Assembly: GCF_014524565.1 (NCBI RefSeq)
Contig: NZ_CP060139.1
Location: forward strand, 248,001-312,000
Length of the DNA stretch: 64,000 nucleotides
Source: Croceimicrobium hydrocarbonivorans
GTDB lineage: Bacteria; Bacteroidota; Bacteroidia; Flavobacteriales; Schleiferiaceae
Reading direction: 5' to 3'
Positions 17,782 to 26,021 of the stretch are shown here, one piece after another. Positions within the stretch are counted from its first letter, which is position 1; every line of letters begins with the position of its first letter. Made by a program: the position numbers and the translations under genes. The notes beneath the pieces are model-generated. The model ran no database searches, was not told the DNA's origin, and saw only the letters and a list, made by a program, of their open reading frames with translations.

Positions 17782-18112
17782 TTACGAGTTCTTTTATATC
17801 CTTAACGTTAATTCCATTATGGGAGGTTTGGTATTGAACTCGGCCTTCCTTAAGTAAAATCAACTGAGGCGATTCGTGGTCTACGCCGTAATGACGAGAC
17901 ACGGCATCGGAGGTTGTCCGATACTTAATCAAATCTAAAAAATAAACCGGTAAATCGGAAAGATGTTCATCCCAGTCGCGTTGTAAGCGGTTCCATGCCA
18001 TGGCACTGATTACACAGCGAGTAGAATGCTTAAAGATGATGGCAAATTCCTGCTCAGAAACCTGATCTATCTCTTCAAACTGTGCGGGATCTGTTAATGT
18101 CCGGATATTCAT
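17774..18112 (-). CDS. ytxJ: Bacillithiol system redox-active protein YtxJ
   Basis: A 112-residue thioredoxin-fold protein. The motif FKHSTRCVISAMAWNR carries a single active cysteine in the TRC-x-S position, as in YtxJ. The second half, SPQLILLKEGRVQYQTSHNGI, is the conserved cis-proline and C-terminal strand region. The family is associated with bacillithiol chemistry in Firmicutes and Bacteroidota. I chose ATG 18112 (MNIRTLTDPAQ), which follows the upstream lipoprotein stop by 2 nt; a longer reading from 18163 would re-read the lipoprotein gene. Its role as a bacilliredoxin-like de-thiolating enzyme is family inference. Confidence 0.85.
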   Translation of the reverse strand: MNIRTLTDPAQFEEIDQVSEQEFAIIFKHSTRCVISAMAWNRLQRDWDEHLSDLPVYFLDLIKYRTTSDAVSRHYGVDHESPQLILLKEGRVQYQTSHNGINVKDIKELVNG

Positions 18113-18114
18113 CC

Positions 18115-18237
18115 TTAGACATTCACCTCCCCAGCCTCTGGTACTGCAGTATAAGCAGGACACTTTTCAGCTCCACCACAGGAAGTTATTGCTAAAGCCC
18201 CCGCTACTAAGATCACTGCTACCAATACTTTTTTCAT
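18115..18237 (-). CDS. Very small lipoprotein (40 aa)
   Basis: A 40-residue reading frame starting with a clear lipoprotein signal: MKKVLVAVILVAGALAITSC, Cys at residue 20. A short mature part follows with one more Cys (AEKCPAY) and the acidic end EAGEVNV. It is too short for routine gene calling, but the lipobox, the 2-nt spacing to ytxJ and two -7-like boxes upstream (TAACTTTG at 18276-18283 and TATATTTG at 18286-18293, minus strand) support it. The mature peptide of about 20 residues may act as a small envelope factor linked to the redox genes. Function unknown. Confidence 0.75.
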   Translation of the reverse strand: MKKVLVAVILVAGALAITSCGGAEKCPAYTAVPEAGEVNV

Positions 18238-18326
18238 AATTCTTTTGATTAAAGAGTAATTAAGATAGATTGCAACAAAGTTAGCCAAATATAGCTAACC
18301 ACAGTTCCTCTATTGTTAACTCAAAA

Positions 18327-19028
18327 ATGCCGATTGTGGTATTCTATCAGGACCTTCTCCAACAGGCACATCCTTCCTGGCGTCCTTTTTTGGAGTTTGA
18401 ATTTAAAAAGGATTATTTCCAAGAACTCTTGCGAAAAATTAATAGCATTAATTCTACAATTCCTATTTATCCTCCCAGCAGCTTATGGTTTAAAGCGTTC
18501 GAATTTTTCCCAATGGAAGAATGTAAGGTGGTTATTTTAGGCCAAGACCCTTATCACGGCCCAGGGCAAGCGCATGGTTTAGCCTTCTCGGTTCCTACTG
18601 GAATGGCCTTCCCTCCTTCCTTGAGAAATATTTTTAAAGAATTGCATGCTGACCTTAATATCCCCGCTCCCTTTAGTGGTGATCTAAGTCCATGGGCAAA
18701 GCAAGGAGTATTATTGCTTAATGCTAGTTTAAGTGTAGAAGATGGCAAGGCCGGAGCGCATCTGAATTGGGGTTGGGAAACCTTTACCGATGCACTCATC
18801 GAATACCTAGCCAATAGTCAAAAATCGATTGTATTTATTCTGTGGGGTAAATATGCCCAGGGCAAGAAAAAATTCATTCCCGCCGAAAAACATTTTATTC
18901 TGGAGGGCGTTCATCCCTCACCCTTATCGGCCCACCGAGGCTTTTTTGGTAGTAAACCCTTTTCCCAAGCCAATCAATTTCTCGAAAAACAAGGTTCTAA
19001 GGCTATTCAATGGCAGGTCGACTTCTAA
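18327..19028 (+). CDS. ung: Uracil-DNA glycosylase
   Basis: A 233-residue family 1 uracil-DNA glycosylase that starts base excision repair of uracil in DNA. The catalytic motif GQDPYHGPGQAHGLAFSV and the C-terminal HPSPLSAHRGFFG loop are intact, with LLLNASLSVEDG between them. The gene is divergent from the small lipoprotein gene, sharing an 89-nt promoter region. Its 3' end overlaps the next gene by 19 nt. I find no unusual residue or length. Confidence 0.96.
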   Translation: MPIVVFYQDLLQQAHPSWRPFLEFEFKKDYFQELLRKINSINSTIPIYPPSSLWFKAFEFFPMEECKVVILGQDPYHGPGQAHGLAFSVPTGMAFPPSLRNIFKELHADLNIPAPFSGDLSPWAKQGVLLLNASLSVEDGKAGAHLNWGWETFTDALIEYLANSQKSIVFILWGKYAQGKKKFIPAEKHFILEGVHPSPLSAHRGFFGSKPFSQANQFLEKQGSKAIQWQVDF

Positions 19029-20608
19029 GCATATTTGTGCTTTTTATGCTAAGCTTGGTTCTAAAAGCCCAGGACTATAGCGTCATTAGCCCCAAAGCCA
19101 GTTGGACGCGTGAGCTGGAACAAACCCTGCAAGACAGCCTCAACCCCACACAATTACGCTGGAAAATTCAAGAAGCGGGATTTTGGCTACACTATTGGAA
19201 GGGCGACAGCCTTTACAGCGGCAACAAGCTGGAAATTGGTGAATTGAAAATCCTAAATGGAAGTGATAGTTTAGACTACAAACATCCGGATGCACTGGCC
19301 TTAAACGATTCCAATTTTCGGATTGTACTAAGTCGGAAATTAAGACAACAATCCAATTTGGGATATCCTTTTGCTGCCTTTCGGCTGATGGATTATCAGG
19401 TTATTGATGATCATTTAAACGCTCGATTGCAATTAGATTCCGGTCCCTTTATTCAGTTCGATTCCATTGTTGTTTTAGGCTATGATGATATACACCTGCC
19501 TCTGCTCTATCAGGAAATCAATTGGCAAAAAGCTAGCCCTTACAGCGATCTCTACCTTCAAAACTTACAGGATTATATCGGTCGAACGGCCTACCTTCAA
19601 ATGGAAAGAGCCCCGGCGGTAGCCTTTTTCCCCAATAAAGCTCGACTCTATTTATATTTAAAAAAACGCAGTTCCAATCTTATTAATGGGGTTTTAGGCC
19701 TCAATACCGATGACGAAGGAAACACGCAATTAACCGGTGATTTTCAACTAAAACTACTTAACCTCTTTAATCGTGGAGAAGGTATTGAACTGCGTTGGCA
19801 AAGCCCGGGAGCCCAGGCACAGGAATTTGAATTGGGTTTTCGATATCCCTACCTATTTAATAGCCCTTTAGGATTAGCGGCCCAAATTGAAATCTTTCGC
19901 CAAGACAGCAGTTTTGTACGTCAGGAGTTTAATCTGAATCTACCCTATCGATTGGCTCAAGCGGCTCACTTTAGCTTAGGCCTTACGTATTTTAGTTCCG
20001 AGCCCTTGGGAATAGCCGATGACAGTCGTTTAATCAAATCGGTGCAAACCCTTCGTTTTAACCTGGGCTTTGATATTGACCGACGCAACGATGCTATTGT
20101 AGCACGTAAAGGCTATGCTTTGGAATTAAGCCTAGGCAGTGGTCAAAGGCAAAGTGAAGGGGTGGAAAGTCGGCAATTCGCCTGGCATTCCAATTTTCAA
20201 TATTTTGCCCCCTATAAGCGCTGGGTTTGGCATCAGGAAATTCAAAGTGCAGGCTTAAGCGGACCAAATTTGCAAGACAATGAAGTTTTTCGACTCGGCG
20301 GATTGCGAAGCTTAAGAGGTTTTAATGAATGGACCTTTTTTAGTCCGGCCTATGGAATTCTTCGTTCCGAGTTGCGCTATATGTTAGGCTCTTACGACTA
20401 TCTTAGTGCTTTCGCTGATTTGGGATTTGCCGAAAGACAGGCTCTGAACCGAGGATTATGGGATCGACACAGTGGCATTGGCTTAGGCCTGAACTTTCAA
20501 ACGAAAGGAGGAATTTTCTCGTTATTTCTGGCAGTGGGTCAGAGTAATTTGGATAGCTACGATTTCAGAGCTGGAAAAATTCACCTCGCCTATGTAAACC
20601 GTTTCTAA
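19010..20608 (+). CDS. Omp85/BamA-TamA-like outer-membrane protein
   Basis: A 532-residue outer-membrane protein with signal peptide (FVLFMLSLVLKAQ). The N-terminal 200 residues are soluble and POTRA-like. The second half is a barrel with the Omp85 signature GLRSLRGFNEW around residue 430, and the C-terminus ends in F (HLAYVNRF). This suggests a TamA/ShlB-type assembly or export protein rather than the main BamA, which is longer. The start overlaps ung by 19 nt, so the pair is probably co-transcribed. The substrate is unknown. Confidence 0.85.
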   Translation: MAGRLLSIFVLFMLSLVLKAQDYSVISPKASWTRELEQTLQDSLNPTQLRWKIQEAGFWLHYWKGDSLYSGNKLEIGELKILNGSDSLDYKHPDALALNDSNFRIVLSRKLRQQSNLGYPFAAFRLMDYQVIDDHLNARLQLDSGPFIQFDSIVVLGYDDIHLPLLYQEINWQKASPYSDLYLQNLQDYIGRTAYLQMERAPAVAFFPNKARLYLYLKKRSSNLINGVLGLNTDDEGNTQLTGDFQLKLLNLFNRGEGIELRWQSPGAQAQEFELGFRYPYLFNSPLGLAAQIEIFRQDSSFVRQEFNLNLPYRLAQAAHFSLGLTYFSSEPLGIADDSRLIKSVQTLRFNLGFDIDRRNDAIVARKGYALELSLGSGQRQSEGVESRQFAWHSNFQYFAPYKRWVWHQEIQSAGLSGPNLQDNEVFRLGGLRSLRGFNEWTFFSPAYGILRSELRYMLGSYDYLSAFADLGFAERQALNRGLWDRHSGIGLGLNFQTKGGIFSLFLAVGQSNLDSYDFRAGKIHLAYVNRF

Positions 20609-20638
20609 GCCTAAGGCTTAATACTTAACTTTGCTACC

Positions 20639-21973
20639 ATGTATAAAAGATTAGTGTTTGCTTTACTATTTGTAGGACTCTGGCAATGCCGGGGCCCCGA
20701 AGGCTTGCAAACCAATAATCTTTCCTATCTCTATAATAAACAGGAAGTGGGCTTACGCCCGAAGTTTAATATTCATCCTATTAGTGATACGCTCTTTGAA
20801 GTGCATTATCAGGTACAAAGCGACAACTTCCTTTTCTCTCGTCCTACCGACGAATCCGATTATGAGGCTCGTATAAAAATTGAATACCGCCTCTTGCCAT
20901 CTATCGAAAGCACTACCCTCTTAGACAGTGGCTGGGTGCATATCGATCATCGGGTTCCCAAAGTGAAAAATGAAATTCTGGAAGGGCAATTCAATTTACA
21001 TATGCCGGAGGATCTTGAAAAAGCCATGCTTTATTTAAAGGTTTACGATCTCAATCGCGGTAGCAGTCAGGCTAATTTCCAGTGGATTAACAATAGTAAT
21101 TACAATTCTCCCAGCTATTTCGAATTATTGGATAGCAATGATCGCTTGCTTTTTAAAAGCCATATTCCAGCAGGATTGCCTTTTAAAATCCGTCATTGCT
21201 TATTAGATAATAAGGAGATTTATGTAAGCCATTACCGACGCGAATTCCCATTGGCCTTGCCGCCTTATTCCAGCAGTCAGGATGAATCCTTTGATATTAA
21301 ACCTGACACTACTTTTTTGGTTCCCACCAATCATTTGTTGAGTTTCAGAGAACCAGGCTTTTACCATTTCCGTTTAGATACCAGTCAGTGGCAGGGCTTT
21401 ACCGTTCAATATTTCTATCCGGGCTTTCCACTGGTTGGAAATCATCAACAAATGGCCGAACCCCTGCGCTATCTCACTACGCAAAAAGAGTATGCTGAGA
21501 TGCAAGCTTTAATGAATCAGCCGGAAGCCTTGAGAAAGTGGATTGATGATTTTTGGATTCGCAAAGGGGGTAGTTCAGAAAGAGCTAAATCTTTGGTAGC
21601 AGCATATTACCAAAGAGTGGAAGAAGCTAATAAGCATTTTAGCTCCTATCTAGAAGGTTGGAAAACCGACCGTGGCATTGTTTACATTATCTATGGACCA
21701 CCCAATGCGGTATATCGTTCCTCCACTGGTGAGGCCTGGGTATATGGTAATGAGAACTCTTCCCTCTCCTATTATTTCAATTTCTTGCATTTAGATAATC
21801 CTTTCAGCGATAACGACTATTCGATGGAACGATCCAATCAGTATCGTTATGGCTGGGGTCAAGCAATTGAAGCCTGGCGCCGAGGGCATATCTACAACTC
21901 GAAAGATATTCGTCGCGAACAAGATGACTATGACCAACTCCAATACCGAAGCCGATCTCCTATGTGGTATTAG
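20639..21973 (+). CDS. GWxTD domain-containing lipoprotein
   Basis: A 444-residue protein with lipoprotein signal (lipobox LWQC). A long beta-rich region of unknown role follows, then the GWxTD domain at the C-terminal third, where GWKTDRGIVYIIYGPPNAVYR is the diagnostic motif. The GWxTD family is found mainly in Bacteroidota and related phyla; its function is unknown. The TAACTTTG box at 20626-20633 ends 5 nt before the ATG, which would give a nearly leaderless mRNA. The 3' end overlaps rlmB by 44 nt, so the methyltransferase start lies inside this gene. Confidence 0.9.
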   Translation: MYKRLVFALLFVGLWQCRGPEGLQTNNLSYLYNKQEVGLRPKFNIHPISDTLFEVHYQVQSDNFLFSRPTDESDYEARIKIEYRLLPSIESTTLLDSGWVHIDHRVPKVKNEILEGQFNLHMPEDLEKAMLYLKVYDLNRGSSQANFQWINNSNYNSPSYFELLDSNDRLLFKSHIPAGLPFKIRHCLLDNKEIYVSHYRREFPLALPPYSSSQDESFDIKPDTTFLVPTNHLLSFREPGFYHFRLDTSQWQGFTVQYFYPGFPLVGNHQQMAEPLRYLTTQKEYAEMQALMNQPEALRKWIDDFWIRKGGSSERAKSLVAAYYQRVEEANKHFSSYLEGWKTDRGIVYIIYGPPNAVYRSSTGEAWVYGNENSSLSYYFNFLHLDNPFSDNDYSMERSNQYRYGWGQAIEAWRRGHIYNSKDIRREQDDYDQLQYRSRSPMWY

Positions 21974-22679
21974 GCCCCTTCTCGAAGCCATTGAAGCAGG
22001 AAAGGAACTCGATAAAATTTACATTCAGAAAAACTTACAAGGGGCGCTCTTCAAGGAATTGTGGGGTGTGATCAAGGAACATAAGTTACCTTATACGGTA
22101 GTTCCCAAAACCCGTCTGGATAAGTTTACCCGTAAAAATCATCAGGGGGTAATTGCCACGATTAGTGTGGTACAAAGTGTAGACCTTAAAGAAGTGGTGC
22201 AAGCTACCTGGGAAAAAGGTGAAGACCCACTGATTGTTATTCTGGACCGCGTGAGTGATGTACGGAATTTAGGGGCTATTGCTCGTACTGCAGATGCCGT
22301 GGGCGCCCATGCTCTGGTAACTACCATGCGCAATTCTGCTGCCTTTAATATGGATGCAATGAAAGCCTCGGCGGGTGCTCTCAATCACTTACCCGTTTGC
22401 AAGGAAAGTAACCTCAATGAAACAGTTACCTGGCTTCAAATGAGTGGCATTCGGGTGGTATCCTGCAGCGAAAAAACTGATCAACTATCCTACGATACGG
22501 ATCTCACCGGACCCTTGGCCTTAATTATGGGATCCGAAGATAAAGGTGTAGCTCCTGAACGCTTAAAGGCCTCAGATGAAGTGGTGAAATTACCCATGCT
22601 GGGAAAGGTAGGCTCGCTCAATGTATCTGTAGCTGCCGGAGCGGTCCTCTATGAAATCGTGAGACAGAGAAATCTCTAA
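21930..22679 (+). CDS. rlmB: 23S rRNA (guanosine-2'-O-)-methyltransferase, SpoU/TrmH family (RlmB-like)
   Basis: A 249-residue SPOUT methyltransferase. The N-terminal substrate-binding domain begins CGIRPLLEAIEAG. The C-terminal knotted domain has the TrmH motifs DRVSDVRNLGAIARTADA, LALIMGSEDKGVAP and KLPMLGKVGSLNVSVA. RlmB methylates G2251 of 23S rRNA in the peptidyl transferase region. I chose ATG 21930; an ATG two codons upstream (21924) is equally possible, while a start at 21849 would give an unusually long N-terminus read from the upstream gene. RlmB versus another SpoU-family target is inferred from length and the conserved N-terminal domain. Confidence 0.88.
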   Translation: MTNSNTEADLLCGIRPLLEAIEAGKELDKIYIQKNLQGALFKELWGVIKEHKLPYTVVPKTRLDKFTRKNHQGVIATISVVQSVDLKEVVQATWEKGEDPLIVILDRVSDVRNLGAIARTADAVGAHALVTTMRNSAAFNMDAMKASAGALNHLPVCKESNLNETVTWLQMSGIRVVSCSEKTDQLSYDTDLTGPLALIMGSEDKGVAPERLKASDEVVKLPMLGKVGSLNVSVAAGAVLYEIVRQRNL

Positions 22680-22841
22680 ACATCAACTTAGTCGAAAACA
22701 GGAATTTCACCTTTACTCGAGTGGCAGCTTTGTTTGAAAGAATAAATCTATTACCGAAGTCGAAATGTAATCCAACAGGGAGCTCGCGACCGACCTAATT
22801 ACTATCTACTAAATACTGAAGAAACCTCAAGTTTCTTCCAA

Positions 22842-22880
22842 AAAAAAACCGTCCCAAATAAAATTCGAGACGGTCTTTAA
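22842..22880 (-). terminator. Probable terminator downstream of the T9SS protein at 22904-23839
   Basis: ACCGTC (22848-22853) pairs with GACGGT (22869-22874) around a 15-nt loop, with A8 on the left and TTT on the right. Read on the minus strand the stem is followed by a run of T, 30 nt after the stop at 22904. Just to the left, GAAGAAAC/GTTTCTTC (22818-22825/22831-22838) forms an 8-bp hairpin of unclear role, possibly the 3' end of rlmB. Confidence 0.6.
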
Positions 22881-22903
22881 TATTGTAGTGTTAAAACTAT
22901 AAG

Positions 22904-23839
22904 CTAGTTCTTCTGCCACTTCTTAACCGTAAGAACAGTGCCGGCTTCTTTTACACGCAATACATATATGCCTTTGGCTAGATCACTAATGGAGAAGCTC
23001 ATTTCACCTTCTGTGCTTTCAGCGGTATAAGACTGAATTAGGCGACCATTTAAATCTAAGATCTCAAAGCTGGTTTGCGTGCTTGCTTCAGCATAGGAAA
23101 CCTTTAAGTAATCCTGAGCAGGATTAGGGAAATAACTGAAGTTGAAAAGCGGACGCTCCACCAGGCTCACATTATCCGAAATCTCAAAAGCAGCAATCGT
23201 TACATGCATGGCTCCGCTGTTTTCCAAAACATTCATATCATACATACCCTGAGGCACACTAGAAGGAGCACTAAAGTCAGCAGTGAAAGTGCTGGCATTT
23301 TGTACCGCGATATTGCTAAAATTCTCGAGCACCAAATTCCCTTTACTTAGCCATACATTCTGAATTCCAGTCATGGCATTTTTAAAGGAACCTGCCGGTA
23401 CAGAAATCGTCATTCCATTGAGGGTATTCCCCGGCTTCACACCATTGGGCTGCACTTGAATGAAGTTACTAGTAGGTGGCTGCACGGTGAAAGCTGATGG
23501 ATCGAAATTGATAGTATTACTGCCGCCGGTCATCACTAATAAATTATAGCTACCTGAAGGCGCATTAGGGGGCACTACTAAGGTTCCGGTAATTTGCGTT
23601 GGGCTGCTTACCTGAATATTGGAAAAACCAGTAATACTGCCTTGACTAATGGTAAAGGAACCTTGACTGTACTGCAATTGTACCGTCGCAGATCCGGATT
23701 GAAACTGGGTATTTTGACCCGATATAATAATGGGCAAAGTTTGTCCTTGGCTACCAGTATTCGGTTGAATACTGGAAGACTGCGCCATGAGGGAGCCACC
23801 AAATAAACAAACAACAAAGAGAAGTAATGTTTTAGGCAT
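22904..23839 (-). CDS. Secreted IPT/TIG-like protein with T9SS sorting tail
   Basis: A 311-residue secreted protein. After the signal peptide (LLLFVVCLFGGSLMA, then QSSS) come two repeats of an immunoglobulin-like beta sandwich: SIQPNTGSQGQTLPIIISGQ and VQPNGVKPGNTLNGMTIS both have the P-N-G-x(4)-G-x-T pattern of IPT/TIG domains. Each is followed by a PSGSYNLLVMT/PQGMYDMNVLEN type strand. The last 75 residues form a type A T9SS tail (YFPNPAQDYLKVSY to VKKWQKN). It is likely a surface adhesin or carbohydrate-binding accessory protein; no enzymatic motif is present. A terminator-like hairpin lies just downstream. Confidence 0.82.
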   Translation of the reverse strand: MPKTLLLFVVCLFGGSLMAQSSSIQPNTGSQGQTLPIIISGQNTQFQSGSATVQLQYSQGSFTISQGSITGFSNIQVSSPTQITGTLVVPPNAPSGSYNLLVMTGGSNTINFDPSAFTVQPPTSNFIQVQPNGVKPGNTLNGMTISVPAGSFKNAMTGIQNVWLSKGNLVLENFSNIAVQNASTFTADFSAPSSVPQGMYDMNVLENSGAMHVTIAAFEISDNVSLVERPLFNFSYFPNPAQDYLKVSYAEASTQTSFEILDLNGRLIQSYTAESTEGEMSFSISDLAKGIYVLRVKEAGTVLTVKKWQKN

Positions 23840-23939
23840 TTAGGGAAATTTCAGAGTTAGACCTGAAAATTAAAGGATTTCTTTGAAATAGAAGGACTTC
23901 GAACCTTCTTTAACAGTTTGAGCGCCCAAAGCTGAACCT

Positions 23940-25925
23940 TTAATGACTTACTGATTGGCTGGCGAAATATTCCAAAGCCGGCTCTTGTCTTAGGTCATAA
24001 GCCAGAATATAATGCAATCGAATCAAGTCCTTATCGTCCAAGGCACTAAGCTCCTTTCCTTCTTCTGTCGCCCACTTTCTGATGATGGTAAGTACATAAG
24101 TTTCATACATCCCTCGATCTTCATCAAATTCGGCTGCCTTTTCTCGCAGGACGGCATAGGCTTGCGCCGACTGAGCCTTATTAAAATAAGCGGAGGCCAG
24201 ATTTAAAATGCCCTCCTTATAATAAGGGGAAATCTCGGTCGCTCTACGATAATAAACCAAGGCGCTATCCGCCTCTCCCATTAGAGCAAAGGTATTAGCC
24301 AGGTTATTAATCACCTGCAAATTATTGGAATGCAGCTGTCGTGCAATACTATATTCTTGGAGGGCTTTGGCAAAGTTCTGCTGATTAAGATAAGCCAGTC
24401 CACTGTAGAATTCCATGGGCATTCCAACCGGACTAATCTGGTAAAAATATAAGGGAACGGTTTCTTCCTTTAATTGAATTAATGCAGACCAGTTAGCCTG
24501 ACCATGGGCCACAATCATCTTCCGGTTTATCTTCTCTCCTTGCCAGCGCTCATAGCCGGTATAAGTGAAAAGAGTCGCCATTAGCATTAAGATTGAAAAG
24601 AGCAAGACTTGCCAAAGTTTGCTTTGCCTTCGAGCTTCAGAACTCAATCCAGCTGAATTTAAAAGACCCGCGGCCATCATAAATAAGGATTGATGAAAAA
24701 TGCGCTCGCGGGGGAAGCTAAAAACGGATACCACCAAAAAACCAATAAGAACTGCTAATAAAAGATAAGGACTCCAATTGGAATTGCCAATACGCATCTG
24801 CCGAAAGGCTTGCTGAATTAAGGCCATTACAAATGCCAGATAAAATAGAAGGCCAAAGGGTCCGGTTTCGGCCCAAATCCAGAGATAGTCATTATGAGGT
24901 CTTTGGAATTGTACGATGCCTTGTCGGGCACGATAAACCTCAGATCCATACATGGGAAATTCTATACGCCACTTAGCGGGCCCTACTCCTAATAAACCTT
25001 GATCTTGAATCATGGCCAAGCTATAATCCCACATTTGCAGGCGCTCGCCCGTCGTAAAACTCTTCTCAGTACCACTAGTCTCAATCATTCGACTTTGAAG
25101 CGCCTTACCCTCCCCTGTTTTAGCTAACACTACCTTGTATTGTACCAGGAAAATGGGAACCAGGAGAATCAAGAGCAAAATTCCCAGGCTAGTCTTGGCA
25201 TAGCTAAATTTTGGAATCCACTTTCGAAAGATATAAGTCAGGCTAATTACAGCCGCTCCGGCCATAGCCCCTAATAATGCTGATCGTGAGCGTGTAAAAT
25301 AAATTAATGCCAAGGTAGCGATGGCCACTATCATCCCGAGAATTCGCGCGGGCCAAGGATTTCGGCCTTCTTGGCTTTTAGCCAGTAAACTAAAGGGAAG
25401 TAAGAGTAATAAGGACGAAGCCAATAAATTATGATGCGCCATTGGTCCCCGTAGTTCGGTGAAGGGGAATTCTTGGAGTGTATTAGTCCAATTTGGAACT
25501 ATGTTTTCATATACCGTAATTCCAATTACTAAGAGCAATGAAATTAGGGTCGACCAAGCCAAAAAGCTTCTTTTGCGGGCATCCCCATCCAAGCTTGAAA
25601 CGGTAATAAACAGTAGGAAAAATCCTACATCCTTAATCAAAGGTACTGCAGCTTCAGCTCCGGCGCCATGGCCCAGCCAGGAAAGGCTTTCAATCAATAA
25701 AAATCCCAGGAAGAAAAGCGCTGGAAAAGACTTGAAGGCCTTTAGCCAATTTGCTTTGGGATAGCTGAGGCCGATAATTAATAAGAGGAATATACCTAGT
25801 AAAAACATGCGCGGATGCAGCACCGAGTCCAATGCTGAATCATCCTGCATTAAAACCAAGCTCGGGGGCAAGAGGATAATGAGGAAAGCAGGGATAAATG
25901 AAAGAATATTGCGTTTGCTCATCAT
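23940..25925 (-). CDS. O-antigen ligase/polymerase-like membrane protein with C-terminal TPR region
   Basis: A 661-residue protein. The first 440 residues hold about a dozen hydrophobic segments. A large periplasmic loop region of the WaaL/Wzy_C type follows, with the conserved GVGPAKWRIEFP and FQRPHNDYLWIWAETGPFGLL. The last 150 residues form TPR helices (NLANTFALMGEADSALVYYRRATEISPYYKEG). It is expected to join or polymerise polysaccharide at the periplasmic face. The glycosyltransferases at the left edge may feed the same surface glycan, but this is inference. The bacterial fusion of Wzy_C and TPR is typical of Bacteroidota. Confidence 0.85.
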   Translation of the reverse strand: MMSKRNILSFIPAFLIILLPPSLVLMQDDSALDSVLHPRMFLLGIFLLLIIGLSYPKANWLKAFKSFPALFFLGFLLIESLSWLGHGAGAEAAVPLIKDVGFFLLFITVSSLDGDARKRSFLAWSTLISLLLVIGITVYENIVPNWTNTLQEFPFTELRGPMAHHNLLASSLLLLLPFSLLAKSQEGRNPWPARILGMIVAIATLALIYFTRSRSALLGAMAGAAVISLTYIFRKWIPKFSYAKTSLGILLLILLVPIFLVQYKVVLAKTGEGKALQSRMIETSGTEKSFTTGERLQMWDYSLAMIQDQGLLGVGPAKWRIEFPMYGSEVYRARQGIVQFQRPHNDYLWIWAETGPFGLLFYLAFVMALIQQAFRQMRIGNSNWSPYLLLAVLIGFLVVSVFSFPRERIFHQSLFMMAAGLLNSAGLSSEARRQSKLWQVLLFSILMLMATLFTYTGYERWQGEKINRKMIVAHGQANWSALIQLKEETVPLYFYQISPVGMPMEFYSGLAYLNQQNFAKALQEYSIARQLHSNNLQVINNLANTFALMGEADSALVYYRRATEISPYYKEGILNLASAYFNKAQSAQAYAVLREKAAEFDEDRGMYETYVLTIIRKWATEEGKELSALDDKDLIRLHYILAYDLRQEPALEYFASQSVSH

Positions 25926-26021
25926 GGGCTTCAGGCTTAGCGCGTCCTAAATTATAAATATTGAACGGAGTCGCTAGGGTGCTCGATTAGCTTCTTATCT
26001 TCGGGCTTCAAATTTCTTAGT

